From an uncultured Alphaproteobacteria bacterium (GTDB lineage: Bacteria; Pseudomonadota; Alphaproteobacteria; CADEGL01): a DNA stretch of 34,791 nucleotides. Of this stretch, positions 7,091-14,135 are shown one piece after another (the first letter of the stretch is position 1; each line of letters starts with the position of its first letter). The stretch covers positions 1,504 to 36,294 of the forward strand of contig CADEGL010000022.1 in NCBI GenBank assembly GCA_902826885.1, given 5' to 3'. The position numbers were made by a program, and so were the translations under genes. The notes beneath the pieces are model-generated. The model searched no databases and was not told the origin of the DNA. It saw only the letters and a program-made list of their open reading frames with translations.

Positions 7091-7141
7091 GGTATACCAG
7101 AATAATCGAAAATCGATTTTTGTAATTGTTATTCAATCAAT
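7091..7141. promoter_or_regulatory. AT-rich divergent regulatory region with two palindromes
   Basis: GGTATACC (7091-7098) is a perfect 8-base palindrome, and AATCGA-AAA-TCGATT (7104-7118) is a perfect inverted repeat with a 3-base spacer. A further AT-rich run, TTGTAATTGTTATTCAATCAATAG, follows (7120-7143). In this GC-rich window the base composition stands out. It lies between the divergent PhyH gene and the 93-aa gene/MFS pair, so it is a likely shared promoter-operator region. No convincing spaced -35/-10 pair can be fixed. Confidence 0.5.
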
Positions 7142-7203
7142 AGGACCGGGGAACCTGCGCGGCCGGCCTCAGTTGAACCCCAATGCACCGACGGGAGTAA
7201 GCC

Positions 7204-7485
7204 ATGCCTTTGTGGGAGATTGAGGCCGTCGTATCGCCGGACGATCCGCGCTGGCTTGGGCGGCGGGTTTGGCGCAGCGTGCTCGTGCGCGCATCCTCGG
7301 CCGCCGCCGCGCGCGTCGTCGCCGGTTCGCTGGAAAACACACACACCGTCGGCAACGAAAGCGACGCCCAGCGCACCGGCTTCAGCGACGAGAAGCTTTA
7401 CTGGGTGAAACAAGTCACGGACGCGCGCGAGGAGGAAGCAGGCCCCGACTCGGTGCTGGCCGCGTCCCCGTATCCCCGCCATTGA
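7204..7485 (+). CDS. Hypothetical protein, 93 aa
   Basis: I do not recognise the family. The product is soluble, with no signal peptide or membrane helix. It opens with MPLWEIEAVVSPDDPRW, followed by a GRRVWRSVLVRASSAAAARVVA stretch that could form a strand and helix, and is Asp/Glu-rich towards the end. GGGAG seven bases before the ATG and codon use like that of its neighbours support a real gene. It ends seven bases before the MFS transporter start, so the two are probably co-transcribed and coupled. It could be a small partner or regulator of the transporter, but nothing in the sequence shows this. Confidence 0.7.
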   Translation: MPLWEIEAVVSPDDPRWLGRRVWRSVLVRASSAAAARVVAGSLENTHTVGNESDAQRTGFSDEKLYWVKQVTDAREEEAGPDSVLAASPYPRH

Positions 7486-7492
7486 TACAGCC

Positions 7493-8929
7493 GTGGCGCA
7501 GAGCGGCACGGTAACGACCGGCGTCCCGGCGCGGCTCGACCGTTTGCCATGGAGCCGCTTCCATTGGCTGGTCGCCGGCACGCTCGGCATCACCTGGCTC
7601 TTGGATGGGCTTGAAGTGACGCTGGCGGGCTCGGTATCGGGAGCGCTCATCGAATCCCCGTCCCTTTCGCTTACGCCCGCGCAGGTCGGCATGACGGCCA
7701 GCGCCTATCTGGCCGGCGCGGTGCTAGGCTCGCTCCTGTTCGGCTATCTGACCGACCGTTTCGGGCGAAAGCCGCTCTTCAGCATCACGCTTGGCCTCTA
7801 TCTGGCCGGCACGGCGCTGACCGCGTTTTCGTGGGACTTCCCATCGTTCATGCTGTTCCGCTTCCTGACCGGCGCGGGCATCGGCGGCGAGTACGCGGCC
7901 ATCAACTCGGCGATCCAGGAACTGATCCCCGCGCGCTATCGCGGCCGCACCGACCTGATCATCAACGGCACCTTCTGGCTGGGCGCGGCGCTGGGCGCGG
8001 GCGGCGCGGTGATCCTGCTCGAGCCGGGGCGTTTCGATCCCGACATGGGCTGGCGCCTCGCCTTTGGCGTCGGCGCGGCGCTCGGCGCCTGCGTGCTCGT
8101 ATTGCGGCGGCATCTGCCGGAAAGTCCGCGCTGGCTGATGACTCACGGAAAGGTGACGGAAGCCGAACGCACCGTGGCGGGTATCGAGGCCGCGATCCTG
8201 CGCGCACGGCCGGGCATCGCGTTGCCCATGCCCGGCAAATCCATCCGCCTCGGCGCCATGACATCGGCGACCATGGCCACGATCCTGTCGACCGTCTTGC
8301 GTCTTTACCCGCGCCGCACATTTCTTTGCATCGTGCTGATGGCGAGCCAAGCGTTCCTCTACAACGCGATCTTCTTCACCTATGCGCTGGTGCTACAAAC
8401 CTTCTACGGCATCTCGGCGGCGTCCGTGGGCTGGTACATCTTTCCCTTCGCGATTGGAAACTTTCTCGGCCCACTTCTTCTTGGGCACCTGTTCGATTCC
8501 GTGGGCCGCCGGCGCATGATCGCCGCGACTTATATTTTGTCGGGTGTATTGCTGGCCGGCACGGCATGGCTGTTCTTCATCGGTGCGTTGGATGCACGCG
8601 AGCAAACTGCCCTCTGGTGCGTCATCTTCTTCTTCGCATCCGCCGCCGCCAGCGCGGCGTATCTGACCGTGGGCGAGATCTTTCCCTTGGAAATCCGCGC
8701 CAACGCCATCGCCCTGTTCTATGCGGGCGGCACGGCGCTGGGCGGTGTCGCCGGTCCCTGGTTGTTCGGCGCCTTGATCGAGGGCGGCGCGCGCGTCGAT
8801 TTGATGTGGGCCTATTTGTTGAGCGCAACACTGATGATCGGCGCCGGCCTCACCGCCTTTTTCCTATGCATCGATGCCGAGCGGCGTCCGTTGGAAGACG
8901 TGGCGCAACCTTTGTCCTGCGGGGATTAG
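7493..8929 (+). CDS. MFS transporter, SP/aromatic-acid symporter type
   Basis: The 478-residue product has about 12 predicted membrane helices. The MFS signature after helix 2 is GYLTDRFGRKPLF, and helix 4 carries GAGIGGEYAAINSAI, a motif of the sugar-porter and NaiP/AAHS-like transporters. In the second half the related DSVGRRR motif appears. The start is a GTG at 7493 without a good ribosome binding site, seven bases after the 93-aa gene, so translation is probably coupled. The C-terminus ends in a short cytosolic tail. A strong hairpin terminator follows at 8946. The substrate (organic acid, sugar or vitamin-like) cannot be determined. Confidence 0.88.
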   Translation: MAQSGTVTTGVPARLDRLPWSRFHWLVAGTLGITWLLDGLEVTLAGSVSGALIESPSLSLTPAQVGMTASAYLAGAVLGSLLFGYLTDRFGRKPLFSITLGLYLAGTALTAFSWDFPSFMLFRFLTGAGIGGEYAAINSAIQELIPARYRGRTDLIINGTFWLGAALGAGGAVILLEPGRFDPDMGWRLAFGVGAALGACVLVLRRHLPESPRWLMTHGKVTEAERTVAGIEAAILRARPGIALPMPGKSIRLGAMTSATMATILSTVLRLYPRRTFLCIVLMASQAFLYNAIFFTYALVLQTFYGISAASVGWYIFPFAIGNFLGPLLLGHLFDSVGRRRMIAATYILSGVLLAGTAWLFFIGALDAREQTALWCVIFFFASAAASAAYLTVGEIFPLEIRANAIALFYAGGTALGGVAGPWLFGALIEGGARVDLMWAYLLSATLMIGAGLTAFFLCIDAERRPLEDVAQPLSCGD

Positions 8930-8945
8930 GGCGACCGGAATGCAA

Positions 8946-8973
8946 AGTGGCGGACCCACGAGGGCCCGCCACT
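8946..8973. terminator. Two-way hairpin terminator after the MFS gene
   Basis: AGTGGCGG and CCGCCACT pair perfectly. After an A/C mismatch, CCC/GGG extends the stem to an ACGA loop. On the plus strand it is followed by CAGACGTTTTC and on the minus strand by TTGCATTCC. It sits between the convergent MFS gene (ends 8929) and the His/Gly protein gene (ends 9002). Confidence 0.7.
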
Positions 8974-9001
8974 CAGACGTTTTCACGAAGACATCGGAAA
9001 A

Positions 9002-9286
9002 TCAGCGATCGTCATCTTCGTGGTTGGAATGGCCGGGAACACCGTCGTGGCCACCATTGCCAAAACCGTTGTTACCATGCCCGTGCCCATGTCCATGGCT
9101 ATGGCCATGGCCATGTCCGCCGCCGCCACCGCCAGAGCCAACATTCGCGTAGCTCCGATGGGAAGCGGACAGCATCAGCGACACCACGGGAGGAGTTACG
9201 ATGGCGAATTTCCCACAATTCGCGAGAAAACGCCGCCGCGCCGCAACCGCAGCCTCCTCGGAAGTTCCACCCTTCACTTTCTCCAT
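9002..9286 (-). CDS. His/Gly-rich small protein with RRRFLxxCGKFAxxTPP motif
   Basis: The product is 94 residues from the ATG at 9286, with GGGAG six bases upstream; the frame is open further upstream without support. Residues 17-43 (RRRFLANCGKFAIVTPPVV, then SLMLSAS) form a conserved-looking hydrophobic segment of a type I associate with small alphaproteobacterial hypothetical proteins. The second half is a run of Gly then alternating His-Gly pairs (about residues 49-72), ending in an Asp/His/Glu tail (NHEDDDR). The His-Gly run would bind Ni, Zn or Cu ions well (inference). RRRFL before a short hydrophobic stretch resembles a degenerate twin-arginine signal, but this is uncertain. It is a separate unit, terminated by the hairpin at 8946. 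Confidence 0.72.
   Translation of the reverse strand: MEKVKGGTSEEAAVAARRRFLANCGKFAIVTPPVVSLMLSASHRSYANVGSGGGGGGHGHGHSHGHGHGHGNNGFGNGGHDGVPGHSNHEDDDR
9075..9117. repeat. Short repeats of CATGGC/CATGCC type coding for His-Gly
   Basis: Six-base units related to CCATGG and CCATGC are reiterated here (CCATGCCCGTGCCCATG, then CATGGCTATGGCCATGGCCATG). They encode the alternating His-Gly run of the small protein on the minus strand. Such tracts can change length by slippage; the units are diverged, so the tract may now be stable. Confidence 0.6.
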
Positions 9287-9443
9287 GGTTATCTCCCAAT
9301 CGACGGCGACCATTCGCCGCCGCTTTCGAGTAATGGAGAGTGTATGGGGCCAGTTCCTTTCGGCCTTGTGACCATTCGAGCGCACAATAAAGCGCCGAAT
9401 CGCAGCGGTTTTAGGAACCCGCGCCCAAATAGATATGCCGGCG

Positions 9444-9548
9444 TTATTCCGCCAGCCATGACCACATGGGGAGGATCGCAAACACGGCCACGGCGATCAC
9501 AATGACGGCAAGATATATCGCCTTGTGACGGCGAATGTGTTCGTTCAT
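9444..9548 (-). CDS. 34-aa single-helix membrane protein behind PBP1A
   Basis: A short reading frame gives MNEHIRRHKAIYLAVIVIAV, then AVFAILPMWSWLAE. It is a basic N-terminus (RRHK) followed by one hydrophobic helix (about 11-27) and an aromatic end, so it should sit in the inner membrane with the N-terminus inside. The ATG at 9548 is preceded by AAGGGGAG at good spacing. It begins 16 bases after the PBP1A stop on the same strand, so it probably belongs to the same transcript. I know of no named family. The strong ribosome binding site and clean single-helix design argue for a real small protein, possibly a partner of the cell-wall synthase upstream (inference). Confidence 0.62.
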   Translation of the reverse strand: MNEHIRRHKAIYLAVIVIAVAVFAILPMWSWLAE

Positions 9549-9564
9549 GGCTCTCCCCTTATGG

Positions 9565-12123
9565 CTAGTACAATCCACCCGTGCCCGTGCTGGTCGCCGA
9601 GCCCGCGCCGCCGAAGTTGGAGCCGGTGCCGGAGCCCGTATCGTCCGTGCCCATGCCCAGCAGAGTCGCGCTGTCGCCAGGGCCCGTACCCGTGCGGAAG
9701 GCCTCCAGGATCACGACGCGGTCGCCAGGCCGGGCGAGCTGTCCCGTATCGTGATTGACGCGCACGAGGGACACTCCGGGCGGCACGCGGAACGGCACGT
9801 CGGGTTTGCCCTTCAGCGCCTCGGCCATGAACTCCTTGAAGATGGGCACCGCGACCGAGGCGCCCTGCTCCTTCTTGCCGAGCGTGGCGGGATGGTCGAA
9901 GCCGACGAACACGCCGACCGCCAGGTCGGCCGTGAAGCCGACGAACCAGGTGTCCATGCTGTCATTGGTGGTGCCGGTCTTGCCCGCGATGGAGCGGCGC
10001 AGCTCGGCGATGCGCGCGCCCGTGCCGCGTTGCACGACGCCTTCCATCATCGAGACCATCTGGTAGGCGCTGACCGGATCGCCGATCTGAGCGCGCGTGT
10101 CCGGTATCGACGGCGGCGGCTGACCGTTCCAGGCGTTGACGCTGCAGCCGTTGCAGGTCCGCTGGTCGGCGCGAAACAGCGTCTTGCCATAGCGGTCCTG
10201 CACACGGTCGATGAAGGTCGGCGTGATCTTCTTGCCGCCGTTGTCGAGCATGGCGTAGGCAGCCGTCAGGCGCAGGAGCGTGGTCTCTGTCGCGCCGAGC
10301 GAGTTGGCAAGGGTCTGCTGCAACTTGTCGACGACGCCGAAGCGTTCGGCCGCATCGGCCACCTTGTCCATGCCGATGGTCTGCGCCAACCGCACGGTCA
10401 TCAAATTGCGCGACTGTTCGATGCCGATGCGCATGGGCGCGGGGCCGTAGAATCTCTGCGTGTAGTTCTCGGGCTTCCATTTGGGCAGCCCCGGTCCCTG
10501 GTCGATCACGATGGGCGCATCGAGGATGCGCGTCGAGGGCGTAAGGCCCGCATCCAGCGCGGCCAGATAGACGAAGGGCTTGAAGGCCGAACCCGGCTGG
10601 CGCTTGGCCTGGGTCGCGCGATTGAACATGCTCATGTCCTGGCTATAGCCGCCGGACATGGCCAGCACGCGGCCCGTGTGGGGATCGAGCGCCACGATGG
10701 CGCCCTGAATCAACGGAATCTGGCGCAGAGCGTAGACGCTCTCGTTATTGTCCTTCTTGATGCCTTCGACGGCGATGAGGTCGCCCGGCTTCACCACATC
10801 GGACGGCGTCTTGGGCGACGGACCGACCTCGGCTTCCGGCAAGGACTTCCGCGCCCACGCCATCTCGGCCATCGCGAGGCGCGCCTTCGCGCCGTCGCCG
10901 AAACCGATTTCAGCGTGATCGTTCGCGACCGACAGCACCACCGCCAGGCGCCATGGCGAAAGCCCGCCCACGGGCGGATGCGCGGCCAGGCGCTTGGCCC
11001 AATCGCCGGAAATGTCCATTGTGCCGATCGGCCCCCGCCAGCCATGACGACGGTCATAGGCGCGCAGGCCCGCGCGCAAGACCCGGTCGGCAATGGCCTG
11101 GAAATGCGGGTCCAGCGAAGTGCGGACCGCGAGTCCGCCGCGATAAAGCGAATCCTCGCCGTACTTGCCGATCAAAATCCGCCGCACCTCTTCCGCGTAG
11201 TAGTCGGCGCGGGCGATATCGGTGTCGTCTCGCAGGCGCACGCCCAGCGGCGCGGCTTCGGCCCTCTGCGCAACCTCGGGCGTGATGAAGCGCTCGTCGC
11301 GCATCCGCTCGATCACCCAATTGCGGCGCGCGATGGCGGCCTGCGGATTGCGGATCGGGTGATAGTTGCTGGGCGCCTTGGGCAGCGCCGCCAAATACGC
11401 GGCCTCCGGCACCGTCAACTCGTCCAGCGACTTGCCGAAATAATTCCCCGCCGCCGCGGCCACGCCATAGGCGCCGTAGCCTAGATAGATCTCGTTCAAG
11501 TACAGCTCGAGAATGCGCTTCTTGCTGAGCGCCTTCTCGATGCGCGTGGCCAGGACGACCTCCTTCACCTTGCGCGCGATCGACAATTCGTTGGACAGCA
11601 GGAAATTCTTGGCCACCTGCTGGGTGATCGTGGACGCGCCGACCGGACGCCGGTTGTCCGCCAGGTTGCTCACGTTCTGAAACGCCGCGCGCACCATGGA
11701 GAAAAAGTTGACGCCGCGGTGGGTGTAGAATTCGGAATCCTCGGCGGCGAGGAAAGCGTCGATGACAACCTTGGGAATCGAATCGATCGCGGTGAAGACG
11801 CGTTTCTCGGTCGCGAACTCCGCGACCAGACGTCCGTCGCCCGCGTAGACGCGGGTGGCGATGGGCGGCTCGTAGGTTTCAAGCTGACTGTAGTCGGGCA
11901 AATCGCGCGCGAAATGCCAGATCAGATATCCGGCCATCACCCCGCCCGCCAGGCCGAGGAAGAGGCACCCGATGACCAGCCGGCGCAGCCAGCGCCAGCG
12001 GCCGGGCTTGCGCGGTGGCTCGGGCGCGTCTCCGCCACCCGGCTTGCGGCCGCGCGGACCACGGGGCGGTTCCGAGGAAGCAGGCCGCCACGCGCGCAGG
12101 ATTTCGTCGGACTTGTCGGCCAT
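9565..12123 (-). CDS. mrcA: Penicillin-binding protein 1A, bifunctional peptidoglycan synthase
   Basis: The 852-residue product has a proline-rich cytosolic N-terminus and one membrane helix near residues 45-65. A GT51 glycosyltransferase domain follows: EDSEFYTHRGVN with catalytic Glu128, STITQQVAKNF, and the RKVKEVVLATRIE and ELYLNEIYLGYGAYGV motifs. The transpeptidase domain has Ser512 in SAFK, the SRN motif and Lys715 in KTGTT. The C-terminal tail is Gly/Ser/Thr-rich. It polymerises and cross-links peptidoglycan at the inner membrane. The ATG at 12123 is chosen over a TTG one codon earlier; the ribosome binding site is weak. It lies downstream of amiC on the same strand, a common alphaproteobacterial arrangement next to rne. 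The symbol is by function; ponA is also used. Confidence 0.95.
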   Translation of the reverse strand: MADKSDEILRAWRPASSEPPRGPRGRKPGGGDAPEPPRKPGRWRWLRRLVIGCLFLGLAGGVMAGYLIWHFARDLPDYSQLETYEPPIATRVYAGDGRLVAEFATEKRVFTAIDSIPKVVIDAFLAAEDSEFYTHRGVNFFSMVRAAFQNVSNLADNRRPVGASTITQQVAKNFLLSNELSIARKVKEVVLATRIEKALSKKRILELYLNEIYLGYGAYGVAAAAGNYFGKSLDELTVPEAAYLAALPKAPSNYHPIRNPQAAIARRNWVIERMRDERFITPEVAQRAEAAPLGVRLRDDTDIARADYYAEEVRRILIGKYGEDSLYRGGLAVRTSLDPHFQAIADRVLRAGLRAYDRRHGWRGPIGTMDISGDWAKRLAAHPPVGGLSPWRLAVVLSVANDHAEIGFGDGAKARLAMAEMAWARKSLPEAEVGPSPKTPSDVVKPGDLIAVEGIKKDNNESVYALRQIPLIQGAIVALDPHTGRVLAMSGGYSQDMSMFNRATQAKRQPGSAFKPFVYLAALDAGLTPSTRILDAPIVIDQGPGLPKWKPENYTQRFYGPAPMRIGIEQSRNLMTVRLAQTIGMDKVADAAERFGVVDKLQQTLANSLGATETTLLRLTAAYAMLDNGGKKITPTFIDRVQDRYGKTLFRADQRTCNGCSVNAWNGQPPPSIPDTRAQIGDPVSAYQMVSMMEGVVQRGTGARIAELRRSIAGKTGTTNDSMDTWFVGFTADLAVGVFVGFDHPATLGKKEQGASVAVPIFKEFMAEALKGKPDVPFRVPPGVSLVRVNHDTGQLARPGDRVVILEAFRTGTGPGDSATLLGMGTDDTGSGTGSNFGGAGSATSTGTGGLY

Positions 12124-12250
12124 CAAGGCACCAAGGCGGCTCGGTTCAGGGCGCGGATCGGCAGGCTATACACCATCGGTTCTGAAAATGCGCGGGCCCG
12201 AAATTACGCAGGATTGAGCTTGGCGCGCGATCACGGCGGGAATGGGGCGG

Positions 12251-13708
12251 CTACTGCGCCTTGGCCTGGCGGTTGGCGAAGAAGGAATCGATCGCTTGAC
12301 GCATGGCCGCCGCCAGCTTGGCCCGCTCGGCGTCCGAGCGCAGTCGCTTTTCATCAGCCCTGTTCGAAAGATATCCCATCTCGACCAGGACGGAGGGAAT
12401 GTCGGGCGCCTTGAGCACGGCGAAACCCGCGAAGCGGTGCGAACGGTCGAGAACCGGCACCACGTCCTTCAGATCGTCGACCAACAAAGCGGCGAAGCGC
12501 CCGGCCTCGTTCATGCTCTCGCGCTGGGCCAGATCGATCAGAATGTTGGAGACGTCGATGCTTTTGCCGCCCAGATCGACGCCCGCGATGATGTCTGCCT
12601 TGTTTTCCTTCGCGGCCAGCGCCTCGGCTTCCTTGTCCGACGCCTGCTCGGACAGCGTGTAGACCGAGGCACCGCGCACGGTCTGGGCGCCGATCGGGCT
12701 ACCCACCGAATCCGCGTGCAAGGAAATGAACAAATCCGCGCCCGCCGCGCGTGCGACCTCGACACGCTCGCGCAAGCGCAGGAAAACATCGGTCGAGCGC
12801 GTCAAGACCGCCTTATAGCGCCCGCCCTGTTCCAGCGCCTTCTTCAGCGCCAGCGCCATGGGCAAGGTGATGTCCTTTTCATAGGCGCCGGTGACGCTGA
12901 TGGCGCCGGGATCGACACCGCCGTGGCCGGCGTCAATGACGATGACCTTGCGATCGTCGTGTTTCTTGCCCTTAGCCGTGGGCGCGGACGGCGGCGGACG
13001 AGTGGCCACGATCTTTGCTTCCGGAGCGGCGGCGGGCTCGGGGGCCGCCGCGGGCGGCGGGCTGGGAGCCGGTGTTTCCGCCGCGGCAACGGCGGGCGCC
13101 GTGGGTGGCGGATTGGCCTGCGCGCCGGCGGCGGCCACGCTTGGCGGGGGCGGATTGGCCCGCGCGCCCGAAGCAGCGGCCTGAGCTTGCGGCACCGGCG
13201 TCTTCTCCGGCGGCGCAGCGGTCTGGGGTCCCGTACCGCTCGGCCCCGGCGCGCCCGCGACCTGCCGCGTTACAATGTCTTCCGCGAAGGATTTGGCCGA
13301 CGTCGGTTCGAGATCGACCACCAGCCGGTGCAACCGGCCGGCGTCCGGCGCCGCTATAAAGGCACTCTGTACTTTGGCTGGTCCCGTCAGGTCGATGACC
13401 ACGCGCTGGGTACCCGGCTCGAACTGGCCATAGCGGTAACGGGCCACCAAGCCGCCGCCCTTGGTTCCCGTCTCGGGCGGCAGCTGCCAGATCACCTCCG
13501 GCAGATCGACGACGATGCGGTACGGGTCCGACAGGGTCAGGACCGTGAAAGACACCGGCTCGGTGAATTCCAAGACGAAACGCGTACGCTCGGGGCTGGG
13601 GCCCAGGCGTGCGGCAATCACGGCTGGCTCTGCGGCCGCCGGCAAAGCCAGCGCGACCCAAACGAGGACCAGGGCCGCCAGGCGCGCAAGATGCTCGGCT
13701 CGGCACAT
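12251..13708 (-). CDS. amiC: N-acetylmuramoyl-L-alanine amidase with AMIN domain
   Basis: The product is 485 residues. The signal peptide ends near residue 26 (PAAA-EP). An AMIN domain (about 27-135; RLGPSPERTRFVLEF and RIVVDLP) would target septal peptidoglycan. A long Pro/Ala-rich linker (about 150-245) follows, then the Amidase_3 domain with zinc ligands His262 (DAGHGG), Glu277 (YEKDI) and His331 (SLHAD) and catalytic Glu443 (VEMGYLSN). It removes stem peptides during cell separation. GGGAG stands eight bases before the ATG. It precedes PBP1A by 127 bases. In E. coli, amidases of this type need EnvC/NlpD activation; whether that holds here is inference. Confidence 0.94.
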   Translation of the reverse strand: MCRAEHLARLAALVLVWVALALPAAAEPAVIAARLGPSPERTRFVLEFTEPVSFTVLTLSDPYRIVVDLPEVIWQLPPETGTKGGGLVARYRYGQFEPGTQRVVIDLTGPAKVQSAFIAAPDAGRLHRLVVDLEPTSAKSFAEDIVTRQVAGAPGPSGTGPQTAAPPEKTPVPQAQAAASGARANPPPPSVAAAGAQANPPPTAPAVAAAETPAPSPPPAAAPEPAAAPEAKIVATRPPPSAPTAKGKKHDDRKVIVIDAGHGGVDPGAISVTGAYEKDITLPMALALKKALEQGGRYKAVLTRSTDVFLRLRERVEVARAAGADLFISLHADSVGSPIGAQTVRGASVYTLSEQASDKEAEALAAKENKADIIAGVDLGGKSIDVSNILIDLAQRESMNEAGRFAALLVDDLKDVVPVLDRSHRFAGFAVLKAPDIPSVLVEMGYLSNRADEKRLRSDAERAKLAAAMRQAIDSFFANRQAKAQ

Positions 13709-13736
13709 CTTGTGGGCTCCCGATACCTTACCCCTA

Positions 13737-13763
13737 GATATACCTATCTTTTTTGGGGATCAA
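13737..13763 (-). promoter_or_regulatory. Candidate amiC promoter in an AT-rich patch
   Basis: On the minus strand TTGATC (13763-13758) is followed after 15 bases by TATATC (13742-13737), about 30 bases before the amiC start. The patch contains an A-tract (AAAAAA) and is flanked by CCCC...GGGG. The spacing is short for a sigma-70 promoter, so confidence is limited. Confidence 0.35.
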
Positions 13764-13818
13764 GCCGATTTACCCTCGACCGCCTCATGGGCGCGGCCAC
13801 CCCGGCTGGAAACAGCCA

Positions 13819-13847
13819 TTGAGATGCAACCGCCTTGTCTCTATTTT
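13819..13847 (+). promoter_or_regulatory. Candidate sigma-70 promoter for rne
   Basis: TTGAGA (13819-13824, five of six consensus) is followed after 17 bases by TATTTT (13842-13847, four of six). It lies about 290 bases before the rne start, in a locally AT-richer patch. Confidence 0.4.
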
Positions 13848-14135
13848 GTAGTGGTGGACACACGCGGTGAGCCGTTTCTCACGAACGAAACGAGACTCGG
13901 TTCCCGTGCGGGCTGCGGCGGCGCCTCATGGCGCTTCCGGCCGCGGACAGTCCCCCTAGGACGCGCATGTTGATTCAATCACCGAAGCCGGCCCTGACGA
14001 ATCGCTCCGGCGTGGCCCATCCGAGCGCGCTTTCGCGCGCCGGGATGCCGCGCCCGGCCGTCGCCGCCTTCGACCGCCCGCCGCTCGCTGCGCTCTTGCG
14101 CGATGCGGCCCGGCGCCTGATGGAGAACCCACTCA

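Larger units (their letters stand above)
13709..14135 (+). other. 427-base gap and long leader upstream of rne
   Basis: I find no convincing gene in this stretch. It holds the amiC promoter patch on the minus strand and a candidate rne promoter at 13819-13847, leaving a leader of about 280 bases. The leader contains a perfect GCGCGC-TTTC-GCGCGC hairpin (14025-14040) and other GC-rich inverted repeats. In E. coli rne a long structured leader allows RNase E to control its own mRNA; the same logic may apply here, but sequence homology is not evident. Confidence 0.5.

Noticed and set aside
7831-9333. Long plus-strand frame running through and past the MFS gene
   Set aside because: It is in another frame of the MFS gene and crosses the terminator hairpin; the protein is Arg/Pro-rich and unlike any family.
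9332-9357. GGAAC followed after 17 bases by CATT on the minus strand, like an EcfG general-stress promoter
   Set aside because: The -10 half should read CGTT; one element alone with a mismatch is too weak to call.
9535-11484. Long plus-strand open frame of about 650 codons
   Set aside because: It is antisense to PBP1A, Arg/His-rich, without family motifs; it arises from GC-rich third positions of the real gene.
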